From Clavibacter sp. VKM Ac-2873 (GTDB lineage Bacteria; Actinomycetota; Actinomycetes; Actinomycetales; Microbacteriaceae), in the NCBI RefSeq assembly GCF_015351075.1, contig NZ_JADKRS010000001.1:682001-746000 (forward strand): a stretch of 64,000 nt of DNA, in the 5' to 3' direction. Of the stretch, positions 8,332 through 17,034 are shown in pieces. A program made the position numbers and the translations under genes. Within the stretch, counting starts at the first letter, position 1, and every line of letters starts with the position of its first letter. The notes under the pieces are model-generated. The model saw nothing but the letters and a program-made list of their open reading frames with translations, ran no database searches and was not told where the DNA came from.

Positions 8332-11300
8332 CTACCTCGACAGCTGCACCGCTCCCGTCGCCCGCTGGTAGGCGGCGAAGTACTTGTCGCCCATGGCCCG
8401 CGCGCCGGCGGCCGTGTAGTGGATCGAGTCCTCGGCCCTGCTGTACCCCGCGGCTCCCGGGATGTACGACACGTTGGCCCGCAGCGCGGGCATGCCCTGC
8501 TGCGCCGTGTCGATGGCCTGGCGGAGCGACGACACGTTCAGCCACTCGGGCACCATGCCGCCGATGAGGAACGGCACCGTGCCGTAGCGCGTGTTCAGCC
8601 GGTCGACGAGGTCGAGCAGCATCGACTGGTAGCCGGCCGCGTTCGTCCGGGTCGCGTCGGACTCGCCCTGGGCCCAGACGACCGCGACGAGGCGGTTGTC
8701 GGGATCCTGCGCGAGCGCGGCGTCGATCTGCCCGAGCGCGCGCGTGAACAGGTTGATGCGCGACCGGGTGTCCGCGGGGTTCCAGGCGTACGTGCCGTCG
8801 CCCGTCAGCGACGTGGACGCCATCGCCGCGGGGACGAGCAGCACCTTCCGGCCCGGTCGCGCGTCGGCGAGCATGTGCCGGCCGAGCTCCATCCCGGGGC
8901 CGACGGCCTGCACCCCGCCGGAGGTCGTCCAGGTGGTCACGTGGCTCAGCGAGTCCTTGGCGGGAATGATCTGCCCGGCCTTGGCGCCGCTGCCCGCGAG
9001 CTGGTCGAGACCCGGCACGCTGACGTCGATGGACGGATCCCACCCGGTGCCGACGCCCTGCGCGTTCGACTGGCCGAGGATCACGACGACGTCGTAGCCC
9101 TCCCCGGTCGAGGCGATCTGGCGCGGGACGGAGGTGCGGGACGTCGGCGCGTAGCCGTCGGCCCGTCCGGTGACGGTCACGGTGATCTGCGACCCGGCGT
9201 CGCGCGGCGCCGGCACGTAGGTCGACGCGGTGCGGCCGGGCACCACGACGCCGTTGCGCTGCCAGACGTAGGTGAACGCGGTGGCCTCGGGGGTCCAGGC
9301 TGAGGTCTCCGCCGTGAGGGTGGATCCGACGGTCGCGTCGCCCGTGATGGTCGGGCTCGGCGCGTCCGTGAACGGCTGGTCGTCGGGCGACGGCGCGGGC
9401 TCGGCGGGCGGGACGTCGAGGGCGTCGACCACGACGGCGGTCGGGTCGCTCGCGCGGCTCGTCGCCTTGTAGCCGGAGCGCGTCCCGGTGACGGTCACGG
9501 TGATCCGCGACCCGGCGTCCGCGCGGCGCACGGTGTAGATCGCGTCGGTCGCGCCGAGCACCGTGACGCCGTCCCGGGCCCACGCGTAGGAGTAGGCGGT
9601 GGCCTCCGGCGTCCACGCGGGCGTCTCCACCCGCAGGGGGCTGCCGGCGATGGGCGATCCCTGGATCACGGGCGCCGTCGTCGCCTCGAACGGGACGGAC
9701 GGCGCGGGCGGCGGCGGGGTGACGGGCGTGGCGACCACGGCGACGGGCTCGCTCGTCGCGGTCTGCGTGACGTAGCCCGTCTTCGTGCCGGTGACGGCGA
9801 CGGAGATGCCCGTGCCGACGTCGCCCGCGACCACGCGGTAGCTCGGGCCGGTCTGGTCCGGGATCACGACGCCGTCGCGCAGCCACGCGTAGGAGAAGGA
9901 CGGCCACGGCGACCAGGTGCCGGACTTGGCGTTCAGCGTGTAGTCCACGCGACCGAGGCCCGTGATGGACGGGGTGCCCACCGCCGCGAACGCGATGTCG
10001 GGCGCGGGCGTCGGGTCGGGCGTGGGCGCGGTGGGCTCCGGCGTCGGCTCGGGCAGCGGCACGAGGAGCCCGCCGCTCGCGAGCGACTGCGTGACGTAGC
10101 CGGTCTTCGTGCCGGTGACGACCACGGCGATCGTGGCGCCCTGGTCGCCCTCCTGCACGCGGTAGGTGACCGCGGTCTGGCCGTCGATCGCGACGCCGTC
10201 GCGGGTCCACTGGTAGGTGAAGGTCGGCCAGGGGGTCCAGACGCCAGCGCGCGCGGACAGCGTGAAGCCGACGCGGGCGGTCCCGGCGATGGTCGGGGTG
10301 GCGGCGGCCGAGAACGGCGCGTCCTGGGGCGGGGCCGTGGGATCCGGGGTCGGGACGGGCGTCGTCGGGGTCGGCTCCGGCGTGCCGGGCGTCGCGGTGG
10401 GAGCCGGGGTCGGCTCCGGCGTGCCCGGCGTCGCCGTGGGCGTGGGGGTCGGCGCGGGCGTGCCCGGCGTCGCCGTGGGCGTCGGCGTGCTGGCGCCCGG
10501 CACCTGGAGCTCCGCGCTCGTCAGGGACTGCGTGGTGTAGCCGGTCTTCGTGCCGGTGACGGTGACGCTGATGCGGGATCCCGCGTCCCCGGCCTGCACG
10601 CGGTAGGTCACGCCGGTCTGCCCGGCGATCGCGACCCCGTCGCGCAGCCACGCGTAGGAGAACGTGGGCCACGGGGTCCACACCCCGGCGCGCGCGGACA
10701 GCGTGAAGCCGACGCGCGCGGTGCCCGCGATGGTGGGCGTCGCGGCGGCGGTGAAGGACGCGGGAGCGGGCGTCGTCGGCTCGGGGGTGGGCGCGGTCGT
10801 GGGGGCGACCGTCGGGGTCGGGGTGGGTGCCTGCGTCGGGGCGACCGTGGGGGTGGGCGTCGGCGTGGGAGCCTGCGTCGGCGCGACCGTCGGCGTCGGC
10901 GTCGGCGCGACCGTGGGCGTCGGCGAGGGAGCCGTCGTCGGGGCGGCTGTGGGGGTCGGCGTGGGTGCCGTCGTCGGCGCGACCGTCGGCGTCGCCGGCG
11001 GGGAAGCCGTGGGGCTGGGCGTCGGGGTCACCGGCGCGCCCGGCACGGTCACCGCGTCGCTCGTCCGGGGCGTCGTCGAGTACCCGGTCTTCGTGCCGGT
11101 GACCGTCACAGCGAGCGCCGTGCCGCGGTCCGCCTCGGTGACGCGGTACGTGACGCCGTTCTGGCCGCCGATCAGCACGCCGTCGCGGGTCCAGGAGTAG
11201 GAGAAGGTCGGCCACGGGGTCCAGGTGCCGGCGCGCGCGGTGAGCGTGAAGCCCACCTGCGGGGATCCGCCGATCGTGGGCGTCGGGGCCGCGGTGAACG

Positions 11301-11826
11301 GCGTGACGACGGGCGTCGGGACGGTCGCGGTCGGGGCGCTGGTCTGCGTGCTGGTGTCGTAGCCGGAGCGGCTGCCCGTGACGGCGACGGTGATGACGGA
11401 TCCGGCGTCGGCGGCGCGCACCGTGTACGCGGTGCTCGTCTGCCCGCTCACGGGGACGCCGTCGACGAGCCACGCGTACGTGCTGCTCGTCGCCGCGGGG
11501 GTCCAGCGCGCGGTGGTGGCGACCAGGCGCTGCCCGATGACCGCCGTCCCGGTGATCACGGGCGCGGGCGTCGCGGTGAACGGCGTCGCGGCCGCGGTGG
11601 CCTGCAGCAGGCGCATCATCGACGCGGCGGTCGGCGTGCCGTCGGCGGCGGCCGGAGGGACCACGCTGCTGGCGGGGGCGATCACGCGCGCCGACGACGC
11701 GGCGGTGCCCGACGTCGCGGCCTCGGCCGGAGCCGCGGACGGCTCGACGGCGACGAGCAGCGTCACGCCGAGGCTGAGCCCCGTGATGGCGGCGATGAGA
11801 CGTGCGCGTGCGGCTGCGGTGCGCAT
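8332..11826 (-). CDS. Secreted SGNH/sialate O-acetylesterase-type protein with seven Ig-like repeats
   Basis: A 1164-residue protein. Residues 1-37 form a Sec signal peptide (basic start, [18 protein letters not shown] core, Ala-x-Ala end). Seven Ig-like repeats of about 85 residues follow, each with the pattern T-P-x-I-x-G...TWTP....Y.W.RDGV.I.G....YRV...D.G..I.V.VTGTK.GY. They are separated by Pro/Thr linkers, the longest near 10750-11040. The C-terminal 240 residues are the enzyme: [11 protein letters not shown] with the nucleophile Ser, [11 protein letters not shown], and a catalytic-type [14 protein letters not shown]. This matches the SASA (PF03629-like) carbohydrate-esterase family, which removes acetyl groups from polysaccharides or sialic acids. 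An extracellular role on plant or bacterial glycans is inferred. The start is chosen by the signal peptide; its ribosome site is poor. Confidence 0.85.
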   Translation of the reverse strand: MRTAAARARLIAAITGLSLGVTLLVAVEPSAAPAEAATSGTAASSARVIAPASSVVPPAAADGTPTAASMMRLLQATAAATPFTATPAPVITGTAVIGQRLVATTARWTPAATSSTYAWLVDGVPVSGQTSTAYTVRAADAGSVITVAVTGSRSGYDTSTQTSAPTATVPTPVVTPFTAAPTPTIGGSPQVGFTLTARAGTWTPWPTFSYSWTRDGVLIGGQNGVTYRVTEADRGTALAVTVTGTKTGYSTTPRTSDAVTVPGAPVTPTPSPTASPPATPTVAPTTAPTPTPTAAPTTAPSPTPTVAPTPTPTVAPTQAPTPTPTPTVAPTQAPTPTPTVAPTTAPTPEPTTPAPASFTAAATPTIAGTARVGFTLSARAGVWTPWPTFSYAWLRDGVAIAGQTGVTYRVQAGDAGSRISVTVTGTKTGYTTQSLTSAELQVPGASTPTPTATPGTPAPTPTPTATPGTPEPTPAPTATPGTPEPTPTTPVPTPDPTAPPQDAPFSAAATPTIAGTARVGFTLSARAGVWTPWPTFTYQWTRDGVAIDGQTAVTYRVQEGDQGATIAVVVTGTKTGYVTQSLASGGLLVPLPEPTPEPTAPTPDPTPAPDIAFAAVGTPSITGLGRVDYTLNAKSGTWSPWPSFSYAWLRDGVVIPDQTGPSYRVVAGDVGTGISVAVTGTKTGYVTQTATSEPVAVVATPVTPPPPAPSVPFEATTAPVIQGSPIAGSPLRVETPAWTPEATAYSYAWARDGVTVLGATDAIYTVRRADAGSRITVTVTGTRSGYKATSRASDPTAVVVDALDVPPAEPAPSPDDQPFTDAPSPTITGDATVGSTLTAETSAWTPEATAFTYVWQRNGVVVPGRTASTYVPAPRDAGSQITVTVTGRADGYAPTSRTSVPRQIASTGEGYDVVVILGQSNAQGVGTGWDPSIDVSVPGLDQLAGSGAKAGQIIPAKDSLSHVTTWTTSGGVQAVGPGMELGRHMLADARPGRKVLLVPAAMASTSLTGDGTYAWNPADTRSRINLFTRALGQIDAALAQDPDNRLVAVVWAQGESDATRTNAAGYQSMLLDLVDRLNTRYGTVPFLIGGMVPEWLNVSSLRQAIDTAQQGMPALRANVSYIPGAAGYSRAEDSIHYTAAGARAMGDKYFAAYQRATGAVQLSR

Positions 11827-12161
11827 CCCCCGTGTCGAGGCACGGCGGACGGCAGAGTGGTGCTCCCCCAATTGATCCCCCCAGATCGTCGAGGTGAATT
11901 CCACCTCATGTGGAAATGCTTGCACATCGCGACGGTGATGCGTGACACGTGTCCGGTGAGGACCCCGCGCACGCCCGGCTCCCAGGCGATGCACATGCCA
12001 CGTGCACGGGAGATGTACCCCATGCGCGGTCGCCGGCACCCGCGCCGAGGTCCCGGCCACAGCTCCCGCCCACAGCTCCCGCCCGACGGCGCCGCGTAGC
12101 GTGGGCGGCGACCTGCCCCGCCCGTCGGATCCCCGTGGATCCCCCTGCCCCGGAAGGCCCC
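11827..12161. other. Intergenic region upstream of the secreted esterase and of the DUF3817 gene
   Basis: This 335-bp region has no convincing gene. It holds overlapping inverted repeats (11891-11913), a short direct repeat CACAGCTCCCGCC at about 12058-12083, a CACGTG near 12000, and the ribosome site GGAAGG (12152-12157) of the gene at 12162. It must contain the promoters of both flanking genes; no clear -10 box was recognised. Confidence 0.6.
11891..11913. promoter_or_regulatory. Overlapping inverted repeats, candidate operator
   Basis: GAGGTG (11891-11896) and CACCTC (11902-11907) form a perfect 6-bp inverted repeat with a 5-base spacer. A second, CCAC-N5-GTGG (11901-11913), overlaps it. 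They lie 65-90 bp upstream of the secreted esterase start, where a regulator of that gene could bind. Confidence 0.45.
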
Positions 12162-12689
12162 ATGACGAACGCCCCGCACCCCGACGCCGCCCCGCCCGCC
12201 GAGACGGGGGTCCGCCCCGCGGGGTCGCCTACCTCCCCCGCCGCTGCCAGCTCAGCGCCGGCCGCCGGGCTCGCGGCGCTCGTCCGCGGCACGCGCCACC
12301 GCTCCGACCGTCCGTCCCGCCTCGGCCGCCTCTTCGCCGTCGTCGCGGTGGTGGAGGCGGTCACCTGGACCGGCCTCCTGGTGGGCATGTTCCTCAAGTA
12401 CGTGACGGAGACGACCGAGCTCGGCGTCTACGTCTTCGGCCGCCTGCACGGCGCCGCGTTCGTGCTCTACGTGATCGTCACGGCCGTCGCCGCGATCCGC
12501 CTCCGCTGGGGGTGGAAGCCGGCGCTCCTCGCGGGCGTCGCGGCGATCCCGCCGCTCGCGACCCTCCCGCTCGAGGTCGGGCTGCGCCGCCGCGGGTTCC
12601 TGCGGCAGCCGGTCGACGCCGTCGACGGGGGGCCGAGCCGGGCCCCTGCCGCGGCTCCCTCGCCCGACGGCGCGACCGCGCGGCGCTGA
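12162..12689 (+). CDS. DUF3817 integral membrane protein
   Basis: A 175-residue protein with a disordered Ala/Pro-rich N-terminus (about 50 residues). A DUF3817-type domain follows: a helix [20 protein letters not shown], the loop [19 protein letters not shown] with a conserved HG, and two more helices ending in [13 protein letters not shown]. The family is widespread in actinobacteria and its function is unknown. ATG at 12162 has a GGAAGG ribosome site five bases upstream. It converges on the YitT-like gene; the 41-bp gap holds a duplicated GCTGACCGCCGCGG. Confidence 0.82.
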   Translation: MTNAPHPDAAPPAETGVRPAGSPTSPAAASSAPAAGLAALVRGTRHRSDRPSRLGRLFAVVAVVEAVTWTGLLVGMFLKYVTETTELGVYVFGRLHGAAFVLYVIVTAVAAIRLRWGWKPALLAGVAAIPPLATLPLEVGLRRRGFLRQPVDAVDGGPSRAPAAAPSPDGATARR

Positions 12690-12730
12690 CCGCCGCGGGC
12701 TGACCGCCGCGGATCGCGGCCCGACCCGGA

Positions 12731-13393
12731 TCAGATCCCGGTGTAGCGCCCCGGCCGGTGGTTGAGCGCGAGCACCAGGTTGAGAAGCACCGCGCCGAGC
12801 GCCGACATCACGACGCCGCCGACGGACACGACCGTGAGGCCGAGCAGGATCACGATCACGTCGAGGATCATCTGCGCGTACCCGGCCCGGAAGCCGAACC
12901 GCTCCTGCGCGATGAGCGCGACGATGTTGAAGCCGCCGAGGCTGGATCCGTGGCGGAACACCACGAGCAGGCCGATGCCCACGAGCAGGTTCCCCGCGAG
13001 CACGCCGTAGACGGGCTGCAGGTCGAGGCTCGTGACCATCGCCGGGTGGAGCGTCGAGAACAGCGAGACGAGCGCGACCGACACGGCCGTGCGGATCGTG
13101 AACCGCCACCCCTTCTTCCACACGGCGAGCGCGAAGAACGGCGCGTTGACCACGAAGAACAGCACGCCGAACGGCAGCACGCCCGTGTAGCTCAGCAGCA
13201 GCGCGAGCCCGGCGGTGCCGCCCGTGACCGCGCCGCTGTCCCGTAGCAGGAAGAGCCCGAACGACGCGACGAAGGTGCCGGTGAGGATCCCGAGCACGTC
13301 CTCCGCCACGGAGTGCGGGATGCCGGCGGTGGTCGGCTCGCCGGGAGCGACGACGGGCGGCGCGGGAAGGGGCTCGGATGCGGAAGCGGTCAT
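12731..13393 (-). CDS. YitT-family membrane protein
   Basis: A 220-residue protein with about five predicted membrane helices, including VLGILTGTFVASFGLFLL, TGVLPFGVLFFVVNAPFFAL and QMILDVIVILLGLTVVSVGG. The segments SGAVTGGTAGLALLLSYTG and FRHGSSLGGFNIVALI are typical of the YitT (DUF161) family, whose transport role is unproven. ATG at 13393 has GGAG eight bases upstream. A longer reading from 13447 is possible but adds only charged residues. It faces the DUF3817 gene and has no operon partner. Confidence 0.85.
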   Translation of the reverse strand: MTASASEPLPAPPVVAPGEPTTAGIPHSVAEDVLGILTGTFVASFGLFLLRDSGAVTGGTAGLALLLSYTGVLPFGVLFFVVNAPFFALAVWKKGWRFTIRTAVSVALVSLFSTLHPAMVTSLDLQPVYGVLAGNLLVGIGLLVVFRHGSSLGGFNIVALIAQERFGFRAGYAQMILDVIVILLGLTVVSVGGVVMSALGAVLLNLVLALNHRPGRYTGI

Positions 13394-13535
13394 GGCGGTC
13401 TCCGGGGTGGGGGGACGGGATCCGCGCGGGCGGTCGTGCCGCATCACGCGCAGGGACCAGCATGGCGGATCGGCGGGGTGCCGGAGGACGGGGGCCGGTG
13501 CGTCGTGCCGCCCGCGCCCCTCGAACGCTGCGGCC

Positions 13536-14063
13536 TCAGGCGAAGGGCTCCTCGAAGGGCCCCACGTCGAAGAACGCCAAGGACCCCTTCCCCCGCCGAC
13601 CGGAGATCGAGCCGAAGGACAGGCGCTGCCATCGCGTCAGGCGCTCCCACGACCGGTCGGACTGGCGGACGAACCACGCCCTCGCCTCCTCCCACGCCTC
13701 GGGGGACGCGTCCCTCCGGACGTCGAGCGCGGTCGTCACGACGTCGATAAGACTGCCCTCCGGGCCCGGCAGGACCGACGACTCGGGCATCGACACCATC
13801 CACTCGTCCTCGCCGTCGCCATACCGGAGCTCGTGCTCGGGGAGCATCAGACGGTAGGCGTCGGGACCGAGCTCGTCGTCTCCGTACATGCGCCGCGCGA
13901 TCACGAACGGATGCGGGTATCCGGGCAGCCGGATGCGCCCCGCGATCCCGGCCGGCAGCCAGTCCTCGTAGGGCGGGACCGCGGTGTTGCGCAGGAAGGA
14001 GCGGGGGGCGTACGGCGCCACTTCGACGTGGATGCGAGGGCGGCGGCGGCAGAGGCGCATCAT
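13536..14063 (-). CDS. Hypothetical protein at the end of the Rhs immunity array
   Basis: A 175-residue protein of no family I recognise. It is soluble, rich in Arg, Pro and acidic residues, and has no signal or membrane segment. Its start codon overlaps the stop of the immunity-like gene before it (ATGA at 14060-14063), so the two are translationally coupled. Position at the end of the toxin/immunity array suggests a further immunity or accessory protein, possibly for a tip that has since been lost. That function is inference from position only; the reading frame and coupling are seen directly. Confidence 0.65.
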   Translation of the reverse strand: MMRLCRRRPRIHVEVAPYAPRSFLRNTAVPPYEDWLPAGIAGRIRLPGYPHPFVIARRMYGDDELGPDAYRLMLPEHELRYGDGEDEWMVSMPESSVLPGPEGSLIDVVTTALDVRRDASPEAWEEARAWFVRQSDRSWERLTRWQRLSFGSISGRRGKGSLAFFDVGPFEEPFA

Positions 14064-14575
14064 GACAGCCGCCTGCGCCCGAGCCTGAGCAGGGAACCGC
14101 GCTCACGCGAGGTGACGCGGCCACCGAGCCGACGCACCCGAGAGCCGACGCCGCGCCGCTCCCGGCTCACGGTGCTGACGATGTCCCAGCAGGCGCCCGC
14201 CGCGTCGAGCCGCCACTGCGGGTCGATGTCGTGCGGCAGGTGGATCAGCTCGTGGCTCACCTCGATGAAGGTCGTCGCGCGCGAGATCGGCGCCAGGAGC
14301 TCCACCGGGATGGGCTCCTCGACGAAGGACGACTGTTCGCCCCACGCCGCCACCTCGTGCAGTCGATCGCTCACGTCGGAGAACGTGTCCATCACGTCCC
14401 GCATGAGGGCGCGGCAGGCGGCACCCGGCACCCGGTGCAGCGCGCGCGATGCCTCGTCCGAGAGCAGGTCGCGGGCGCCCCACAGGTACTCGACGTGGAA
14501 CAGCCCGCCATCAGCGACCCACAAGCGCGTTCCTCCCATCCGGCGAGGGCTGATGCGTGGCGACGCGTCGATCAC
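14060..14575 (-). CDS. Immunity-like protein 3 of the Rhs locus
   Basis: A 171-residue protein that aligns by eye with the two other small genes downstream of the Rhs toxin. All three share an early W-[VL]-x-x-x-G-x-[LF] segment, a LLS(D/R) turn and a late P-x-[EQ]-W-x-x-D-A motif followed by a D-I (here PQWRLDAAGACWDIVS). It starts with GTG at 14575 inside the sequence GTGA, overlapping the TGA of a short reading frame upstream. An internal ATG before the conserved LWVADGG segment is an alternative start. Its own toxin tip has been lost or reduced to fragments. A role in neutralising an Rhs tip is inferred from paralogy and position. Confidence 0.65.
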   Translation of the reverse strand: MIDASPRISPRRMGGTRLWVADGGLFHVEYLWGARDLLSDEASRALHRVPGAACRALMRDVMDTFSDVSDRLHEVAAWGEQSSFVEEPIPVELLAPISRATTFIEVSHELIHLPHDIDPQWRLDAAGACWDIVSTVSRERRGVGSRVRRLGGRVTSRERGSLLRLGRRRLS

Positions 14576-14709
14576 GACTCATGCAGATACTCCAGGAAAT
14601 CCTCGACCAAACCGGCCCTCAGCTCCTCGTTGCAGATGCGGGCATCCGCTGACATCAGCAGATCGCGAAGGGACAGATCGGATCCGCGAAGGAATACGTA
14701 GACACACAC
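14572..14709 (-). CDS. Short reading frame coupled to immunity-like gene 3, probably a truncated gene
   Basis: From GTG 14709 this encodes 45 residues (VCVYVFLRGSDLSLRDLL, then MSADARICNEELRAGLVEDF and a short end). The composition is normal for a folded protein but no family is recognised. The frame runs further upstream into the Rhs remnant, where it makes no sense, so the N-terminus has probably been replaced by recombination. Its stop overlaps the start of the next gene. It may be the tail of another immunity gene or of a toxin tip. Confidence 0.35.
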   Translation of the reverse strand: MCVYVFLRGSDLSLRDLLMSADARICNEELRAGLVEDFLEYLHES

Positions 14710-14776
14710 TTCCCTCGGGTCGAGCACCTCTGCGCGGTCCCTCGGGAGAGGCGGTTGATCAGCCCGGTGAGCATCA

Positions 14777-14884
14777 GCGCACCCGTCTTCGGATCCTCGA
14801 CCTGACCGAACGGGTCGTAGGCCGCACGGCTCGGAGCACGAGCCCCGGCCTGATCCGCCGTCACGAGGATGTCGCCGTGGATGC
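14777..14884 (-). pseudogene. Decayed third copy of the Rhs core end
   Basis: About 108 bp match the Rhs core copies at 16050-16401 and 17474-17825, with roughly ten substitutions. They encode [18 protein letters not shown], then [18 protein letters not shown]. Both flanks are unrelated to the other copies, and the frame closes soon after (stop near 14655). It marks the former insertion point of another tip cassette. Confidence 0.8.
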
Positions 14885-14965
14885 GATGAAGCAAACATAT
14901 TCAGAGGCGCGAAACCCGGACAGCGACACTATGTCTTCGCAGGATTCTAGGGTGCAGCGCGGTGC

Positions 14966-15400
14966 CTATGCCCGGGGCTGCAGTGTTTGCCTGATCCCCA
15001 GCCCCCTCATCATTCGCGACTTGATCGTGGCTCGCCGTGCCGAAGCCAGCGCCACGATGTCGACTCCCAGCATTGATGCGTCCATGCGCCATTGGAGTGG
15101 AACCGCCCAGGGAAGCGTGACGAGTTCCTGTCGTAACTCCTCCATCGTAGATGGCTCTCGGATGGAATCGACGAAGGACTCCGGTAGAGCCCGCTCGACA
15201 TATTCCCCTTGGTCCCCCCACTGATCGACTTCGAGCAGCGCGTCGACCACGTTCCCACTGACGTGCTGGACGTCACGCCTCAATGCGCCGAAGGCCTTCG
15301 CCGGCGCCGATGCGAGCTCTGATGACAGTGAATCCGAGAGCAGCTCCATCACCCCCCACACGTGGATGGTGTGAAACTGCCCCTCGTCATCTACCCACAT
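14966..15400 (-). CDS. Immunity-like protein 2 of the Rhs locus
   Basis: A 144-residue soluble acidic protein. It begins MWVDDEGQFHTIHVW, matching the LWVADGGLFHVEYLW start of immunity-like protein 3, and contains VPLQWRMDASMLGVDIVAL, the shared P-x-x-W-x-x-D-A...D-I motif. It follows the displaced tip cassette (15613-16482) with a 212-bp gap and would be the cognate immunity gene of that second tip. Base composition is visibly less GC-rich than the core genes. Family and mode of inhibition are unknown. Confidence 0.68.
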   Translation of the reverse strand: MWVDDEGQFHTIHVWGVMELLSDSLSSELASAPAKAFGALRRDVQHVSGNVVDALLEVDQWGDQGEYVERALPESFVDSIREPSTMEELRQELVTLPWAVPLQWRMDASMLGVDIVALASARRATIKSRMMRGLGIRQTLQPRA

Positions 15401-15612
15401 CTCAATTCCCTTCCCTTATTTCGGACACGGCGCCTTCATGCAAAATATGCTGGTCACTTCGACGCACCTGTGAATACGAGCGCGCCCGCTAGTCGAGGTC
15501 AGACACGGGACAGCATGATCGTCGCTCCTCATTGGATATGGCCCCATGATGCGAATTCCCCGCCAGCCAATACCATTTTGGGCAGTATCACGACAGTGAA
15601 TCGAATGACGAG
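15401..15612. other. AT-richer gap between the second tip and immunity-like gene 2
   Basis: This 212-bp stretch is markedly less GC-rich than the core genome. Only very short reading frames occur in it and none resembles a gene. It may hold a promoter for immunity-like gene 2, which unlike gene 1 is not coupled to its toxin tip. Confidence 0.5.
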
Positions 15613-16482
15613 TCATCGCTGCCCGTTGTAATTGCGCGGAAAATAAACATGATGTGTGCCCACTGGCCGCCCCGCCCTAGTCGTGACGTCGACGTGATAG
15701 TGATCACCTCGTTTGCACATGTTTCGGAATATTCTACACAAAGGACCTTTGTCATTGTTCTTCTTGCCCGCCAGAGCCCTGGCTCGTGCTTCTGCCGCCG
15801 CTCGCGAGGGGGCACTCTCGTGCGAATGCCGGGGCGGCACGTTGGATGCAGGAGGCTTCGGCTTCGGCTTCGCGAAGAGGTGAGTTATCACCTCGGGGTT
15901 CGCCACGAGCTGCGAGATCCCCCAGCCGACCAGGACCCCGATCCCTATACCGAGCAAGACACCCCATCCCGCAGGATTCCAAATGTCCGCGAGCCCGAAA
16001 GCGAGCAGGGGCACCAAAGCTGCGGCAATGGATCCCGTCAGGTCGAACGCGTTGATCGGGTCGTTCGCATACGCGTAGTCGTCATCCGTCCCGCCCTCGA
16101 CCGGATCCACCTGCAGGAACCGCCCCAGCGCCGCGACGTACTGCCGCGCACCCATCTCGATGGTCGCGATGCCGCCCAGGTGCTCCGAGAGCTTCTGGTG
16201 CTGACCCAGCCACCCGTAGTCCGCGTTGCCCTGCTGCGTGTCCGGACCCGACTGGTTCGCCGACACCGTGCCCAACGCACACGTCTTCGGATCCTCGACC
16301 TGGCCGAACGGGTCGTAGACCGCGAGGCCCGGAGCACGTGCCCCGGCCTGATCCGCCGTGACGAGGATGTCGCCGTGGATGCTCGGGTACGACCACACGG
16401 CGCGCAGGGTGCCGATAGGCCTTACGCGCCACGGTGACAATCCGCATGTGGAAAGGTAATCATTGTCACTGTTTATAAACAC
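15613..16482 (-). CDS. Displaced (orphan) Rhs C-terminal toxin cassette, tip 2
   Basis: A 289-residue frame with no Rhs repeats or signal peptide of its own. Residues from about 28 to 144 are nearly identical to the end of the Rhs core (copy B), ending [19 protein letters not shown] and ANDPIN. A different 145-residue tip follows: hydrophobic segments (WGVLLGIGIGVLVGWGISQL), a Lys/Pro linker, and a C-terminal module KGPLCRIFRNMCKRGDHYHV with Cys249, Cys256, His261 and His263. The module is homologous to tip 1 of the full-length toxin. The GTG start at 16482 has no strong ribosome site, so the cassette is probably silent. Recombination with the full-length gene would activate it; toxicity is inferred. 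Confidence 0.72.
   Translation of the reverse strand: MFINSDNDYLSTCGLSPWRVRPIGTLRAVWSYPSIHGDILVTADQAGARAPGLAVYDPFGQVEDPKTCALGTVSANQSGPDTQQGNADYGWLGQHQKLSEHLGGIATIEMGARQYVAALGRFLQVDPVEGGTDDDYAYANDPINAFDLTGSIAAALVPLLAFGLADIWNPAGWGVLLGIGIGVLVGWGISQLVANPEVITHLFAKPKPKPPASNVPPRHSHESAPSRAAAEARARALAGKKNNDKGPLCRIFRNMCKRGDHYHVDVTTRAGRPVGTHHVYFPRNYNGQR
16050..16401 (-). repeat. Rhs core direct repeat, copy B (352 bp)
   Basis: Identical by eye to 17474-17825 except A/G at 16279 and A/C at 16281. The offset between copies is 1424 bp and both lie in the same orientation. Homology stops sharply at both ends. Recombination between the copies would join tip 2 in frame to the full-length Rhs protein and delete tip 1 with its immunity gene. 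Confidence 0.9.
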
Positions 16483-16617
16483 CTTGCATCAAGATCAGAT
16501 CACAACGTCATACCTGACTCAGACAGGGTATATGGCAACTCGAGCCGATTCGCTGCCGCGAGCCGATCGGAGAAGGAGACGCCCGGACCGCAGCCGCGCG
16601 AGCCATTGCCCGTGCAG

Positions 16618-17034
16618 CTATTGCACGAAAGTGCCCACTATGCGCGCGTATCTTCTTCTGAATTTTGCCGAGTACAGTCGGGCGCCAATGTCACATACAA
16701 TCAGCGATGCATCCCATTGCCATTCGATAGGCACAGTATCGCACCAGCCCCGCATGAAGTCTTTGGCCTCCCGCCAGGATCCTAGTCGCCCAAAATCATG
16801 CAGATAGGCCGTCGGCATTGATTGCCCGGGATGCCCCTTCACCACACCCCGCCTCAATAGCTCCTCGGCCTCCTTCGACTTCACACCCTCAACCTCCATA
16901 GCACTTTGCAGGAACTCTAGACAGTCTTCTCGCGGCGCAGCATATCCTTCCCGCACCGTTCTACGTGAAAGGAGCTTCATGGGATTGGAGAACACCTCCG
17001 ACGCCAACTCCCCATTTGCCTCAAGCCACATCAT
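16618..17034 (-). CDS. Immunity-like protein 1, partner of the active Rhs tip
   Basis: A 138-residue protein. It starts [10 protein letters not shown], like the other two immunity candidates, and has the motif [23 protein letters not shown] 17034 (or the next ATG at 17031) lies inside the toxin's stop: the minus-strand sequence CGATGATG contains the TGA of rhs and both ATGs. Translation is therefore coupled to the toxin, as expected for an immunity protein that must be made together with it. Base composition is less GC-rich than the core genome. The frame can be read back to 17055, but those residues lie inside the toxin gene. Confidence 0.75.
   Translation of the reverse strand: MMWLEANGELASEVFSNPMKLLSRRTVREGYAAPREDCLEFLQSAMEVEGVKSKEAEELLRRGVVKGHPGQSMPTAYLHDFGRLGSWREAKDFMRGWCDTVPIEWQWDASLIVCDIGARLYSAKFRRRYARIVGTFVQ

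Noticed and set aside
10217..11200. Plus-strand frames rich in GVGVGA-type repeats
   Set aside because: They are the reverse complement of the Pro/Thr linkers of the secreted esterase; the repeats belong to that gene.
9160..11700. Regularly spaced repeated sequence resembling a CRISPR or satellite array
   Set aside because: The period is about 250-350 bp, the frame is maintained and each unit encodes an Ig-like domain; no short identical repeats with unique spacers occur.
12758..13246. Plus-strand frame of 162 codons opposite the YitT-like gene
   Set aside because: Its product is a His/Arg/Glu/Asp-rich shadow, while the minus strand encodes clear membrane helices.
15401..15631. Several frames of 65-90 codons in the AT-richer gap between tip 2 and immunity-like gene 2
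   Set aside because: They overlap each other on both strands, lack ribosome sites and resemble nothing known; the low GC content produces no strong coding signal.
15649..16437. Plus-strand frame of 262 codons opposite tip cassette 2
   Set aside because: It is antisense to conserved Rhs core codons and repeats the same shadow found opposite the full-length gene; no ribosome site.
16463..16807. Plus-strand frame of 114 codons opposite the end of immunity-like gene 1
   Set aside because: The minus-strand gene is supported by homology to two neighbours and by coupling to the toxin; this frame has no such support.
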